Positions 44,280 to 53,637 of a DNA stretch of 64,000 bases are shown piece by piece. The notes below the pieces were generated by a model. That model was not told the DNA's origin, ran no database searches, and was given only the letters and a program-made list of their open reading frames with translations. Position 1 is the first letter of the stretch. The number at the start of each line of letters is the position of its first letter. The stretch covers positions 186,001 through 250,000 of the forward strand of contig NZ_JADIKC010000001.1 in assembly GCF_016905005.1 (NCBI RefSeq), in the 5' to 3' direction. The translations under genes were made by a program, and so were the position numbers. Origin of the DNA: Dyella kyungheensis (GTDB lineage: Bacteria; Pseudomonadota; Gammaproteobacteria; Xanthomonadales; Rhodanobacteraceae).

Positions 44280-44551
44280 GCGTCTTGGCTTCCGCTGGCG
44301 GTGGTGGGTAAGTGTTGCCGTCGGCAAGAAATTACGAAACGCGGCAGCTATAGACCGGCATATGATGATGCGTGAACGTTACATATTATTTTGATTTATA
44401 AAGATTTATTCGGCTTCAGCGTTGAGTGCCAACATCACGAACAGCAAGTTCTTGCCGTTAATCGGCAAGTTCATACCGCTCGTCGTCGCAAGACTTTGCG
44501 ATTCTTCCTGTAAGGAATAGCCTGCTCCCAAGTCATAGGGGAGGCTTGGCA

Positions 44552-45130
44552 ATGCATGTCGAGGCGAGGCAGCACGATGCCTGCGCAAGCGGGCGAGGTC
44601 GCCAGCGGGGCTTCACGCTGGTCGAGTTGATGGTGACGCTTGCCGTGCTCGTCGTGCTGATGGCGGTGGCGGTGCCGAGCTTTCGCAGCATCACGCTTTC
44701 CAATCGTTTGACCACCAATGCGAACGAGCTGGTCGGTGCGATCCAGACCGCCCGGATGGAAGCGATCAAGCGCAACGCGCGCACGCAGTTCTGCAGCAAC
44801 TCCGATACCAGCAATACCACCGATACGCTTGGCGATGCTTGCGATGCATCCGCGGGCGCCGTGGTCGCGCTATCCGGCGCGAATGCGGTGGTGGTGCGCG
44901 AAAGCAACCTCAGCCTGACCGGCGACCTGCAGTTGCACGGCAACGTGACGGCACTTCGCTTCAGTGCCCAGGGCATTGCTCACGCCACCAGTAGTTCAGC
45001 GCCTTATACCGGAACGGTGGCGGATATCTGTACGCCCTCGCTGAGTGGCGACAACCATCGCGTGATCAGGATGGCTGCTGGTTCCGTCCTGCAAACGGAC
45101 ACGGAAACTTCAACCGGATGCTCGCCATGA
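44552..45130 (+). CDS. fimT: Minor type IV pilin FimT/GspH
   Basis: 192 residues. The prepilin leader ends in RG and is followed by FTLVELMVTLAVLVVLMAVA, the type IV pilin N-methylation and helix motif with Glu5; this is cut by PilD. The rest is a GspH-like globular part with two cysteine pairs (TQFCSNSD, LGDACDAS, ADICTPS, STGCSP). GGGGAGG precedes ATG 44552. It is first in an operon fimT-pilV-pilW-pilX-pilY1-pilE, each gene overlapping or closely spaced with the next. Confidence 0.9.
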   Translation: MHVEARQHDACASGRGRQRGFTLVELMVTLAVLVVLMAVAVPSFRSITLSNRLTTNANELVGAIQTARMEAIKRNARTQFCSNSDTSNTTDTLGDACDASAGAVVALSGANAVVVRESNLSLTGDLQLHGNVTALRFSAQGIAHATSSSAPYTGTVADICTPSLSGDNHRVIRMAAGSVLQTDTETSTGCSP

Positions 45131-45624
45131 CGATATTCCAGACACCCAGGAGTGGCGCGTGCTCGCGTGGCATGGGACGGCAGCAGCGTGGCGTCGGTCT
45201 CATCGAAGTGCTGGTGGCGGTGCTGGTGCTGTCCGTTGCCTTCCTTGGCATCGCGGCACTGCAGGCCATGTCGCTTTCGACCAACAACAGTGCGATGGCG
45301 CGAAGCATGGCGACGATGGCGAGCTATTCCATTCTCGATGCCATGCGCGCCGATCTCGCGGCGGCCAAGCAAGGTAGCTACAACACCGGCACGCCGCTCA
45401 AAGCGAGTGCCTGTCCGGCTGCGGGGACTTCGATGGTGGACACGCAGAAGCATGACTGGTGCGAGATGCTGAAGGGCGCGCTGGGCGAAGTCGACACCAC
45501 CACCGGCAGCATCAACTGCGTCGGCACGGAAGGCGATTGCACCATCACCATCCAGTTCGACGACAGCCGGGCCGGCAAAGGCGGAGAGCGCAATCAGACG
45601 GTGGTGACGAGGGCGATGCTATGA
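45127..45624 (+). CDS. pilV: Minor type IV pilin PilV
   Basis: 165 residues. The leader ends RQQRG and the mature part starts VGLIEVLVAVLVLSVAFLG, the PilV-type N-terminus. Two cysteine pairs follow (SACPAAG, DWCEML, INCVG, GDCTI). ATG 45127 overlaps the fimT stop (ATGA). The protein belongs to the minor-pilin complex at the pilus tip that primes assembly with PilY1. Confidence 0.92.
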   Translation: MTIFQTPRSGACSRGMGRQQRGVGLIEVLVAVLVLSVAFLGIAALQAMSLSTNNSAMARSMATMASYSILDAMRADLAAAKQGSYNTGTPLKASACPAAGTSMVDTQKHDWCEMLKGALGEVDTTTGSINCVGTEGDCTITIQFDDSRAGKGGERNQTVVTRAML

Positions 45625-46607
45625 GGCAGATGCGCCTTCCCGCCGCGAGTGCACGTGGCTTCACCCTGATCGAGCTGATGGTGGCGATGCTGCTTGGCCT
45701 GGTGGTCATTGCGGGTGTCGGCAGCGTGTTTCTTTCCAATCAGCGCGTTTACCGTACCAATCGCGCACTCAGCGATGTACAGGACAGCTCGCGCGTGGCC
45801 TTCGAGTTGCTGGCGCGCGACATTCGCAATGCAGGGCTTACCGCGTGCAGCAACAGCGGCCGTATCGGCAACGTGTTGAACTCCGGGCCCAACGCCGGCG
45901 GTACGGCATGGTGGGCCGACTGGGGCCATGCCGTCCGCGGTTTTGCGGGTGACGACACCGATGTGGCTGCAGGCACGAACGCAGGGGATCGCATCGCCGG
46001 TACGCCGTCGGTTCAATTGATCGGTGGCGATGAAAGCAGTTTCAGTGTGGCGACGCACGATCCGACCACCGCGACGTTCACGCTCAACGAAAGCAGCGCC
46101 GACTTGAATGCGAGTGGCGTCTACGTCGTCTGCGATTTCGACCACGCTGCGATCTTCAAGGCCAGCGCGTTCAACAACGGGGCCAAGACGATCGCGCACG
46201 GCACCGCTGGCGGCAATTGTTCCGCCGGGCTGGGCTACCCCACCGTGTGCACCGGTACCGCCAACAGCTACACGTTCGGCGCGAACGCGCTGATCACCCA
46301 GCTCAACGCGGCCGATTGGTACGTGGGAAGGAATCCCGCGAATGGCACCTCGCTGTACCGCCTGACGCGCAACGGCAATGCCTTTGAGCGGTTGGAAATG
46401 GTGCGCGGCGTGGTCTCCATGGGGCTCACCTATTTTCAGCCCGGCCTGTCCACGCAGTTCGTGGATGCCGCCACCGTCACCAACTGGGCGCTGGTCTCGG
46501 CGGTGCGGATCAACTTGAGAGTGCAGAGCAGCGACGGCACCGCGGGCGCCAGCCCGATCGACCGCTCGTTCACCACGACCACGACCGTGCGCAACCGGGT
46601 GGAATGA
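45621..46607 (+). CDS. pilW: Minor type IV pilin PilW
   Basis: 328 residues. The leader MRQMRLPAASARG is followed by FTLIELMVAMLLGLVVIAGV with Glu5. The globular part is large, as usual for PilW, with several cysteines (LTACSNSG, VVCDFDH, GNCSAG, TVCTGT). The start at 45621 overlaps the pilV stop by ATGA. A longer in-frame start at 45459 is only a pilV shadow. Confidence 0.92.
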   Translation: MRQMRLPAASARGFTLIELMVAMLLGLVVIAGVGSVFLSNQRVYRTNRALSDVQDSSRVAFELLARDIRNAGLTACSNSGRIGNVLNSGPNAGGTAWWADWGHAVRGFAGDDTDVAAGTNAGDRIAGTPSVQLIGGDESSFSVATHDPTTATFTLNESSADLNASGVYVVCDFDHAAIFKASAFNNGAKTIAHGTAGGNCSAGLGYPTVCTGTANSYTFGANALITQLNAADWYVGRNPANGTSLYRLTRNGNAFERLEMVRGVVSMGLTYFQPGLSTQFVDAATVTNWALVSAVRINLRVQSSDGTAGASPIDRSFTTTTTVRNRVE

Positions 46608-46608
46608 C

Positions 46609-47238
46609 ATGAAACCGATCACTCCTTCAAGTAGCCCGGCAGCATCGACACGCAGGCATCGGAAGCAGCATTGCGCGGTGCCTGCAGGTAAGGCGCAAAG
46701 GGGCGTGGCGCTGGTGATTGCCCTGATCCTGCTGGTGGTGTTGACCCTGGTGGGTTTTGCCGCCATCCGCGGCACGCTGATCCAGCAGAAGATGGCGGCC
46801 AACCAGTACGACCGGCAGATCGCCTTCCAAAGCGCCGAAGCAGCATTGCGTGCCGCCAAGTTGCGCATCATCGGCAATCCGGCCGAGGTCGCGCGCAATT
46901 GCCGCACGGGTTCGACGGTGTGCCTGTCCAACCCGTTCAACGACGCGAATCTGCCCACCGGCAGCATCTACGACGTGAACGCAGGCACGGCGGCAGGGCA
47001 GTTCAGTGCATCCGCGATGGCGGCCAGCAAGCCGCAGTACGTCATCGAGAACATGGGCAACTGGGCCGATCCCGAATCCGATACCGGTTTCGATCAGAGC
47101 GCCAACTCCTACAACTACGGCAATTCCGGCGGTTCGACCACGGCCGTCTATTACCGCATCACCGCGCGTAGCGGCGATCCCGCGGTCGTGGGCGACCGGG
47201 CCGTCGTCGTTCTGCAGGCCATCGTCAAGCAGCGCTGA
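46609..47238 (+). CDS. pilX: Minor type IV pilin PilX
   Basis: 209 residues. A 30-residue basic leader precedes AQRGVALVIALILLVVLTLVGFAA in two pieces; the PilX type has VALV in place of FTLIE and lacks Glu5, as here. The conserved YDRQIAFQSAEAALRAAK and the C-terminal YRITARSGDPA are typical of PilX. It starts one base after the pilW stop. Confidence 0.9.
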   Translation: MKPITPSSSPAASTRRHRKQHCAVPAGKAQRGVALVIALILLVVLTLVGFAAIRGTLIQQKMAANQYDRQIAFQSAEAALRAAKLRIIGNPAEVARNCRTGSTVCLSNPFNDANLPTGSIYDVNAGTAAGQFSASAMAASKPQYVIENMGNWADPESDTGFDQSANSYNYGNSGGSTTAVYYRITARSGDPAVVGDRAVVVLQAIVKQR

Positions 47239-47292
47239 GTTCCATCGACAGGCGCTGCCGACGGCGCGCCGTTCACCTCTAGGGGCGGTTCC

Positions 47293-50200
47293 ATGAAAAA
47301 CCACGTCAGTCTGCACGGCCGCGTGAGGCGTTTTGCCAATCGGTTGCTTTCCACCAGCGTGACGGTGCTGGCGCTGGGTGTCCTTTCGACACCTGCGTCG
47401 GCGGTAACGGTGGATCAACAGCCGTTGATCATCCAGAAATCGCTGCCGCCCAACATCGTGCTGATGTTCGACGATTCCGGCTCGATGGCCTGGGATTTCA
47501 TGCCCGATGCGAAATTCCTCAGCGGTGCAACGACCAGCAACGGCACCACGCTGGTGGACCTCGATGCGCTTCGCTATGCCGGCAACAACGGCACCTACTA
47601 CAACCCGGCGGTGACCTATACGCCGCCCGTCAAAGCCGATGGCACCCGTTATACGACGCCAAGCGGCATCGACAGCGCGTTCGTCGACGGTTTCCGCAGC
47701 ACTACAACCACCGATGCGACGCAGTACGCGTCCGACAGTTTCTGCGACTACAACAACGTGAGTTCGCGCAACTGTTCGGCGGGAAACAGCACCTCGTACC
47801 ACTACTTCAAGTACTACTCGGCCATCACGACGACATCGAACAACACCAGCACGTATGCTGCCACTCCCACATGCAGCAGCGGTACGCTGGTGAAGGATGG
47901 CAGCGCCAACAACGGCCTATGCAAGCGCACCAGTGGCGGCAACACGACTTACCGCAATCCGAACACTACCGGCTGCACCAGTCCCGACACGTATTTGCCG
48001 GCCAGCCTGCTGTGCCAGAAGATCACCACGGTCACCACCACGACCAACCTGTTCACCTATACCCAGCTGCAGAGCAACGGCACCTACACGCGCAAGTACA
48101 TCGGCAAGACCGGTGCCTGCGCAGCGGCAGGCCTCACCTTGACCACCTGCGACGACAGCACGACCGCGCAGCAGAACGTGGCCAATTGGTTCTCGTACTA
48201 CCGCACGCGCATCCTGATGGCCAAGAGCGGCCTGATGAGTTCGTTTTCGGGCCTGGATCCCACCTTCCGCGTGGGCTTTGGCTCGATCGACGGCAACAAC
48301 GATTCCAAGCTGCCCAGCGACCAGTCCAGCAAGAACGACATCAAGATCGCCAACGTCAAACCCTTCAGCAGCCAGAAGAGTGCGTTCTGGACCTGGCTCG
48401 AGGGCGAAACGGCCAGCAGTGGCACGCCGTTGCGTTCGGCGCTCGATGCCGTGGGTCAGTACTACAAGACCGACCAGCCGTGGGGTTCGATGAGTTCCGA
48501 TCCTGACTACGGCACGGCCAGCGGCAGCACCGAGTTGGCCTGTCGCCAGTCGTACACCATTCTGACCACCGACGGCTTCTGGAACGGCGCGGCTGCCTCC
48601 ACGGCGATCGGCGATGCGGACAGCACGTCGAAGACCAACACGGGCGCCAACAACCAGTCTTATACGTTCACCGCGGCCAAGCCGTACAAGGACAGCCTGT
48701 CCGGAACGCTGGCCGACGTCGCCATGTACTACTGGGTCAACGACCTGCGCACGAACACCTCCAACGAAGTGCCGGTCAACAATGAAGACCCGGCGTTCTG
48801 GCAGCACATGACCACCTTTACGCTGGGCCTGGGCTTCACGCCCACCGGCATCTCGCCCACTGGCACCACGGTGGACCAGATCTTCAACTGGGCACGCGGT
48901 GGCACGGCGATCAGCAATTTCAGCTGGCCCACGCCCAGTTCCGACAGCATCAACAACATCGCCGACCTGGCGCATGCGGCAGTCAACGGGCACGGCGGCT
49001 TCTATTCCGCGACCAGCCCCGAGGCCTTCACCAGCGCCCTCAAGGATGCGCTCAAGCGCGCGACCGAGCGCGTCGGCACGGGTGCCAGCCTGGCCGCCAA
49101 CTCCACGCAGCTGAAGACCGGTACGGTCGCCTATCAGGCCAACTACTACACGGCGAAGTGGAAGGGCGACCTGAAAGCGTTGTCGATCAATCCGAACTCC
49201 GGAGCAATCGCCACCAACCCGGATTGGACGGCGACAGCGGCATTGCCCACCTACACCAGCCGCAAGGTGTACACGTACAACGCATCGGCCACGTCGCCCA
49301 ATCTGCCGGTGTTCCAGTACACCGCGGACAATGTCGGCATGCTGTCCACTGCGCAGCAGAATGCGCTGGGCGCCAGCACGGCCGCGCAGCAGACGATGAT
49401 CAACTATCTCCTGGGCGATACCTCGAAGGAGCAGCGCAACTCCGGCACCTTGCGCAACCGCGACACGCCGCTCGGCGACATCGTCAATTCGCAGCCGGTG
49501 TACGTGGGGGCGCCCAACGCCAACCAGTTCGTCGGCAAGAGCTTTACCGGGTCGACCACCTTCGCCAGTTACGCCTCGGGCAAGGCGAATCAGGCGGGCC
49601 TCATCCTGGTTGCAGCGAACGACGGCATGTTGCACGCCTTCAATGCCAGCACCGGCGCCGAGGTCTATGCGTATCTGCCGTCGGCCGTGATCACCAGCAA
49701 TCTCAAGCAACTGGCCGATCCCGCTTACGGCGGCACCGACGTGACGCACCAGTACTTCAACGATGGCGAGTTGACGGTGGCCGACGTGTACTACGGCAGC
49801 CCGGGTGCGTGGCACACGGTGGCGGTGGGCACGACGGGCCGGGGCCTGGCCAAGTCGGTCTATGCGCTCGACGTCTCCGATCCCACCGTCTTCAAGTTGC
49901 TGTGGGAACGCTCGGCGGCCGATGGCCTCACCAACAGCAGCTACATCGGCCAGATGAATGGCAAGCCGGTCGTCGCACAAACCGCCGACGGTTCTTGGTC
50001 GGTGTTGATCGGCAATGGCTACAACAGCAGTAACGGCGCGGCGGCGCTGCTGCAGTTCGGCATCACCGATGGCGCCCTGACGGTGCACACCACCAGCGAT
50101 GCCGCCACGGGCAACGGCCTGGCGGCTCCGGCGGTGTGGATCGGCAACAGCGCCAACGGAATCAGCACGGTCGCCTACGCGGGCGACGCCAAGGGCCAGG

Positions 50201-51024
50201 TGTGGAAGTTCGGGCTCAACGACGGCACCGCCGCCACGCCCAACAGCATCGGCGAGCTGGTATTCACCGCCAAGGATTCGGGCAACAACGCGCAGCCGAT
50301 CACCGCCGGCATGTTGATGGGGCGCGATCCGGCCACCAGCAACCTGTGGCTGTTCTTCGGCACCGGCCAATACCTGTCCACCACGGATCTCAACAGCAAG
50401 GCCACGCAGTCGTGGTACGGCCTGATCGTGCAGGCAAGCGGCGGTACGGTGGTCACCGACCTGATCTCCAAGGGAAGGGCGGCGCTGAAGCAGCGCGAGA
50501 TCCTGGTCGAAACGGCGGGCGACAGCACGGCCACGCCGCCGGTATCGCCCGGACGCGCGGTTACCGCCAAGCCGAGCACCAGCGATCTGACCGACAAGTC
50601 CGGCTGGTATATGGACCTGACCTCGCCACTCAATGGTGCCGAAGGCGAACGCATCGTCACGGCCAACCAGTTCCAGGGCAGCATGCTGCTGGGGACCACG
50701 CGTATTCCGGTGGCGACCGATGCCTGCAACCCCTCCGGCCGTGGCTGGATCATGGCGCTCGATCCCTTCAGCGGCACGGCGGCCAGCACCAGCTTCTTCG
50801 ATCTCAACGGCAATGGTGCGATCAACGACGCCGACAAGGTCACCTCGGGCAACAACACCTACACCAACAGCGGTATCGGTTTCAGCTCGCTGCCGAACAA
50901 CCCGATCTTCGTGGGCGGCGTGATGCTGGTGAGTTTCGACAACGGCTCCAACAGCAGCGTGTACACCGCGGGCTCGCAAGGAACCTTCAAGCGCGTGTCG
51001 TGGCGCGAACTGATCAACCCCTGA
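47293..51024 (+). CDS. pilY1: Pilus tip adhesin/assembly protein PilY1
   Basis: 1243 residues. The signal peptide (about 1-36) is cut near TPASA. The N-terminal half is a von Willebrand A-like domain with a MIDAS-type motif IVLMFDDSGSMAWDF (about 56-70). The C-terminal half (about 700-1243) is the PilY1 beta-propeller: VAANDGMLHAFNASTGAEVYAYLPS, VGTTGRGLAKSVYALD, VWKFGLND. An EF-hand-like Ca site DLNGNGAINDADK is near 1172-1184. Together with the minor pilins it primes pilus extension and mediates surface contact. Many Cys are in the N-terminal half. Confidence 0.94.
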   Translation: MKNHVSLHGRVRRFANRLLSTSVTVLALGVLSTPASAVTVDQQPLIIQKSLPPNIVLMFDDSGSMAWDFMPDAKFLSGATTSNGTTLVDLDALRYAGNNGTYYNPAVTYTPPVKADGTRYTTPSGIDSAFVDGFRSTTTTDATQYASDSFCDYNNVSSRNCSAGNSTSYHYFKYYSAITTTSNNTSTYAATPTCSSGTLVKDGSANNGLCKRTSGGNTTYRNPNTTGCTSPDTYLPASLLCQKITTVTTTTNLFTYTQLQSNGTYTRKYIGKTGACAAAGLTLTTCDDSTTAQQNVANWFSYYRTRILMAKSGLMSSFSGLDPTFRVGFGSIDGNNDSKLPSDQSSKNDIKIANVKPFSSQKSAFWTWLEGETASSGTPLRSALDAVGQYYKTDQPWGSMSSDPDYGTASGSTELACRQSYTILTTDGFWNGAAASTAIGDADSTSKTNTGANNQSYTFTAAKPYKDSLSGTLADVAMYYWVNDLRTNTSNEVPVNNEDPAFWQHMTTFTLGLGFTPTGISPTGTTVDQIFNWARGGTAISNFSWPTPSSDSINNIADLAHAAVNGHGGFYSATSPEAFTSALKDALKRATERVGTGASLAANSTQLKTGTVAYQANYYTAKWKGDLKALSINPNSGAIATNPDWTATAALPTYTSRKVYTYNASATSPNLPVFQYTADNVGMLSTAQQNALGASTAAQQTMINYLLGDTSKEQRNSGTLRNRDTPLGDIVNSQPVYVGAPNANQFVGKSFTGSTTFASYASGKANQAGLILVAANDGMLHAFNASTGAEVYAYLPSAVITSNLKQLADPAYGGTDVTHQYFNDGELTVADVYYGSPGAWHTVAVGTTGRGLAKSVYALDVSDPTVFKLLWERSAADGLTNSSYIGQMNGKPVVAQTADGSWSVLIGNGYNSSNGAAALLQFGITDGALTVHTTSDAATGNGLAAPAVWIGNSANGISTVAYAGDAKGQVWKFGLNDGTAATPNSIGELVFTAKDSGNNAQPITAGMLMGRDPATSNLWLFFGTGQYLSTTDLNSKATQSWYGLIVQASGGTVVTDLISKGRAALKQREILVETAGDSTATPPVSPGRAVTAKPSTSDLTDKSGWYMDLTSPLNGAEGERIVTANQFQGSMLLGTTRIPVATDACNPSGRGWIMALDPFSGTAASTSFFDLNGNGAINDADKVTSGNNTYTNSGIGFSSLPNNPIFVGGVMLVSFDNGSNSSVYTAGSQGTFKRVSWRELINP

Positions 51025-51033
51025 GGTAGCCCC

Positions 51034-51477
51034 ATGCGAACGAGGAGAACACGCCAGATGTCACGCCATCACCGCAGCAAGGGCACGGGCTTCAGCCTGA
51101 TCGAGATGATGATCGTGGTGGCGATCATCGCCATTCTTGCCGCCATCGCCATGCCGTCTTACCTGCGGCACGTGGGAAAGACCAATCGCGTTGCCGCGCA
51201 GGCGTGCATGGCGGAGTACGCCAACTACATGGAGCGTTACTACACCGGCAACCTGCGCTACGACCAGACGGCGGCGGGTGTCGCCAATGCCGATCCGCAT
51301 CTGGACTGCCAGTCGCAGATCGCCCGCAACTACACGCTGGTGCCCGCGACCACGTCCACCTCGTTCACGGTGACGGCGACACCGACCACGGCGCAGCTCG
51401 GCCGCGATACGCAGTGCAGCACGTTGACGCTCAATCAGCGCGGGACGCGGACGGCTGGGGCGGATGGATGCTGGTGA
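51034..51477 (+). CDS. pilE: Type IV pilin PilE-like minor pilin
   Basis: 147 residues. The leader ends GTG and the mature part starts FSLIEMMIVVAIIAILAAIA with Glu5. The rest is short (AACMAEYANYMERYY and a C-terminal disulfide pair QCSTLTLN...DGCW), as in the PilE protein that closes Pseudomonas and Xanthomonas minor-pilin operons. ATG 51034 and ATG 51058 are both possible. It lies 9 bp after pilY1. Confidence 0.9.
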   Translation: MRTRRTRQMSRHHRSKGTGFSLIEMMIVVAIIAILAAIAMPSYLRHVGKTNRVAAQACMAEYANYMERYYTGNLRYDQTAAGVANADPHLDCQSQIARNYTLVPATTSTSFTVTATPTTAQLGRDTQCSTLTLNQRGTRTAGADGCW

Positions 51478-51551
51478 GGGTTTGAGTGGTGGTCGTGTTT
51501 GCGCCCTTGTTGCGTGGAGGGCACGGGCGATTGGAGGTGAGTCGCTTCGTT

Positions 51552-51617
51552 GAGTTGCGCACAAGTGCGCTCCCACAAATAACGACGCCACTGTGGGAGC
51601 GCACTTGTGTGCGACTC
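51552..51617. repeat. REP-type palindrome, copy 4 (reversed order)
   Basis: Arms 51552-51577 and 51592-51617 pair over 25 of 26 positions. Unlike the other copies, the TGTGGGAG ends face inward. It lies between the convergent pilE and recD genes. Confidence 0.85.
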
Positions 51618-51660
51618 ATCGTGCCGCGGCGGCGGCCTTGCAAGAAGGAACGCCGCCGCC

Positions 51661-53637
51661 TTACGACCAGCGCTGGTGCAGGCCCGAGTGGCGGTGCACG
51701 GGTTGTTCCGCCGCCTGGCGCAGCATGGCTGAGGGTGCCAGCAGGCTGAACCAGCGGCGGGCGCGGGTGATGCCGGTGTAGAGCAGTTCGCGCGTCAGCA
51801 CCGCGCTCGCTTCGGTCGGCAGGACCAGCGCGGCGTGATCGAACTCCGAACCCTGGGATTTGTGCACCGTCATGGCGTACACGGTTTCCCGCTCGCTGAG
51901 TCGCGAAGGCAGGACGAAGCGGATACGCGTGCTGCTGTCGTCCGCGCCGCCGGCGACCTCGAACGCCACGCGCAAATGGAGTACGCCTTGCTCGTCCGGG
52001 ACGCGCAGTGCGATGCCCACGTCGCCATTCATCAGGCCAAGGCTGTAGTCGTTGCGCGTGACCAGTACGGGGCGTCCTTCGTACCACTCGTGGGTGGTGT
52101 CGATCAGCTGCGCCTGATGGAGGATGCCGGCGATCTGGCGATTGAGGCCTTCCGCGCCGAACGGGCCGTGTCGCAGCGCGCACAGCAACTGGAAGCTGCC
52201 AAACGCCTGCAGTACGCCGCGAGCCCAATCGTCCCAGGCTTTCGCATCGGCGCGGGGCGCGGGGCGTTCGCGCTGCAGCCATTGGAGGTAGTGGCGATAG
52301 CCTCGAGCGTGCAAGCCGCCGTCGTGCGGCAGGAAGCGCGAGGCGCCGCCGTCCAGCACCAGGTCGGTGAGCGAGCGCGCGTCCGCGGCGGCGTCGATCC
52401 AGGCGATGTCCGCATGGCGTTGCGAAAGCAGTGCGTGCACCTGGCTCGCATGACCTTCGTTGACGCGTTGCGCCAGCGTGCCGATGCCGCTGTCCGCGCC
52501 GAAGCGATGGCTGTGGCGCAGCATGGCGACGTGCTGGTCGAGCGGGCGCGCGTCGCCGCGTACCCAGGCATCGATGCGGTCGCCGGTGGTTTCGCGCAGC
52601 CATTGCGCGGTCGTTTCGTCGTAGTGGCCGGTCTCGGCGCGCCGGCACAGGTCGCCGAGCACGGCGCCGGCTTCCACCGACGAAAGCTGGTCCTTGTCGC
52701 CGAGCAGGATCAATCGCGCGTCTTCCGGCAAGGCCGCCAGTACGGCGGACATCATTTCCAGATCGATCATCGACGCCTCGTCGATCACCAGCACATCCAG
52801 ATGCAGCGGATGGCTGCTGTCGTGACGGAAGCGCCGGGTATCCGGCCGCGCGCCCAGCAGCCGGTGCAGCGTATCCACCTGATGGGGAATGCTGGCGCGC
52901 ACGTCGCTGTCGACATCGAGCTGGGCAATTTGCGTGCTGATCGACGACTGCAAGCGCGCTGCGGCTTTGCCGGTGGGCGCCGCCAGGCGAATGCGCAACG
53001 ATCGCGCGGTTTCCTTGCGATGCAACGTCTGCAGCAGGCCCAGCAGGCGCACCACGGTGGTGGTCTTGCCGGTACCGGGACCGCCGGTGATCACGGTGAA
53101 GGCGCCACGGGCGGCGAGTGCGCAAGCCACGCGTTGCCAATCGGGAGAGTCGGCGGAAGAGGCGGGGAACAGGCGCGCCAGTTGCGCCGACAGCAGCGGC
53201 GACACCTCGTGCGTGCGTGCCAGCCGTTGTCCGATCGCCTGCGCCACGCGCTGTTCGTGGTTCCAGTAGCGGCGCAGATAGAGGCGGCTGCCGTCGAGCA
53301 CCAAGGGCGATCCCGACGAGGATGCATCGTCCGACGATGCGACCAGTGCCGATGGCAGCAACGATGACGATGCGCCTGCTGCTTCCGCAAGCATGGCGCG
53401 CCAACCGGCCGGCCAGCCCGCATCGTCGGCCAGCGATTCCCAGGCCGCCAGATCCAGGCACAGATGGCCATCGGCCTGTTGTCGGCTCACCAGTGCGCCA
53501 AGCAAGGGCAGTGCCGGCGATGCGGCAGGATCCTGGGCCACGAGGAATTGCGCAAAGGCCGCATCCAGCGGTCGCAGCCAGCCGCGTTCGATGGCCAGTT
53601 CCATGGACGTGGCCTGAGCATCATGCGACACGGGCAT
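51661..53637 (-). CDS. recD: Exodeoxyribonuclease V subunit RecD
   Basis: 5'-3' helicase of RecBCD. The 658 residues (E. coli 608) hold Walker A ITGGPGTGKTTTVV at about 183-196, Walker B LVIDEASMID, LILLGDKDQLSSVEAG, and the late helicase motif YAMTVHKSQGSEFDHAALVL. The start is uncertain: ATG 53637 overlaps recB by 17 nt but has GGGGAG too close, while GTG 53631 has better spacing and ATG 53604 is also possible. The order recC-recB-recD is as in other Xanthomonadales. Confidence 0.93.
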   Translation of the reverse strand: MPVSHDAQATSMELAIERGWLRPLDAAFAQFLVAQDPAASPALPLLGALVSRQQADGHLCLDLAAWESLADDAGWPAGWRAMLAEAAGASSSLLPSALVASSDDASSSGSPLVLDGSRLYLRRYWNHEQRVAQAIGQRLARTHEVSPLLSAQLARLFPASSADSPDWQRVACALAARGAFTVITGGPGTGKTTTVVRLLGLLQTLHRKETARSLRIRLAAPTGKAAARLQSSISTQIAQLDVDSDVRASIPHQVDTLHRLLGARPDTRRFRHDSSHPLHLDVLVIDEASMIDLEMMSAVLAALPEDARLILLGDKDQLSSVEAGAVLGDLCRRAETGHYDETTAQWLRETTGDRIDAWVRGDARPLDQHVAMLRHSHRFGADSGIGTLAQRVNEGHASQVHALLSQRHADIAWIDAAADARSLTDLVLDGGASRFLPHDGGLHARGYRHYLQWLQRERPAPRADAKAWDDWARGVLQAFGSFQLLCALRHGPFGAEGLNRQIAGILHQAQLIDTTHEWYEGRPVLVTRNDYSLGLMNGDVGIALRVPDEQGVLHLRVAFEVAGGADDSSTRIRFVLPSRLSERETVYAMTVHKSQGSEFDHAALVLPTEASAVLTRELLYTGITRARRWFSLLAPSAMLRQAAEQPVHRHSGLHQRWS

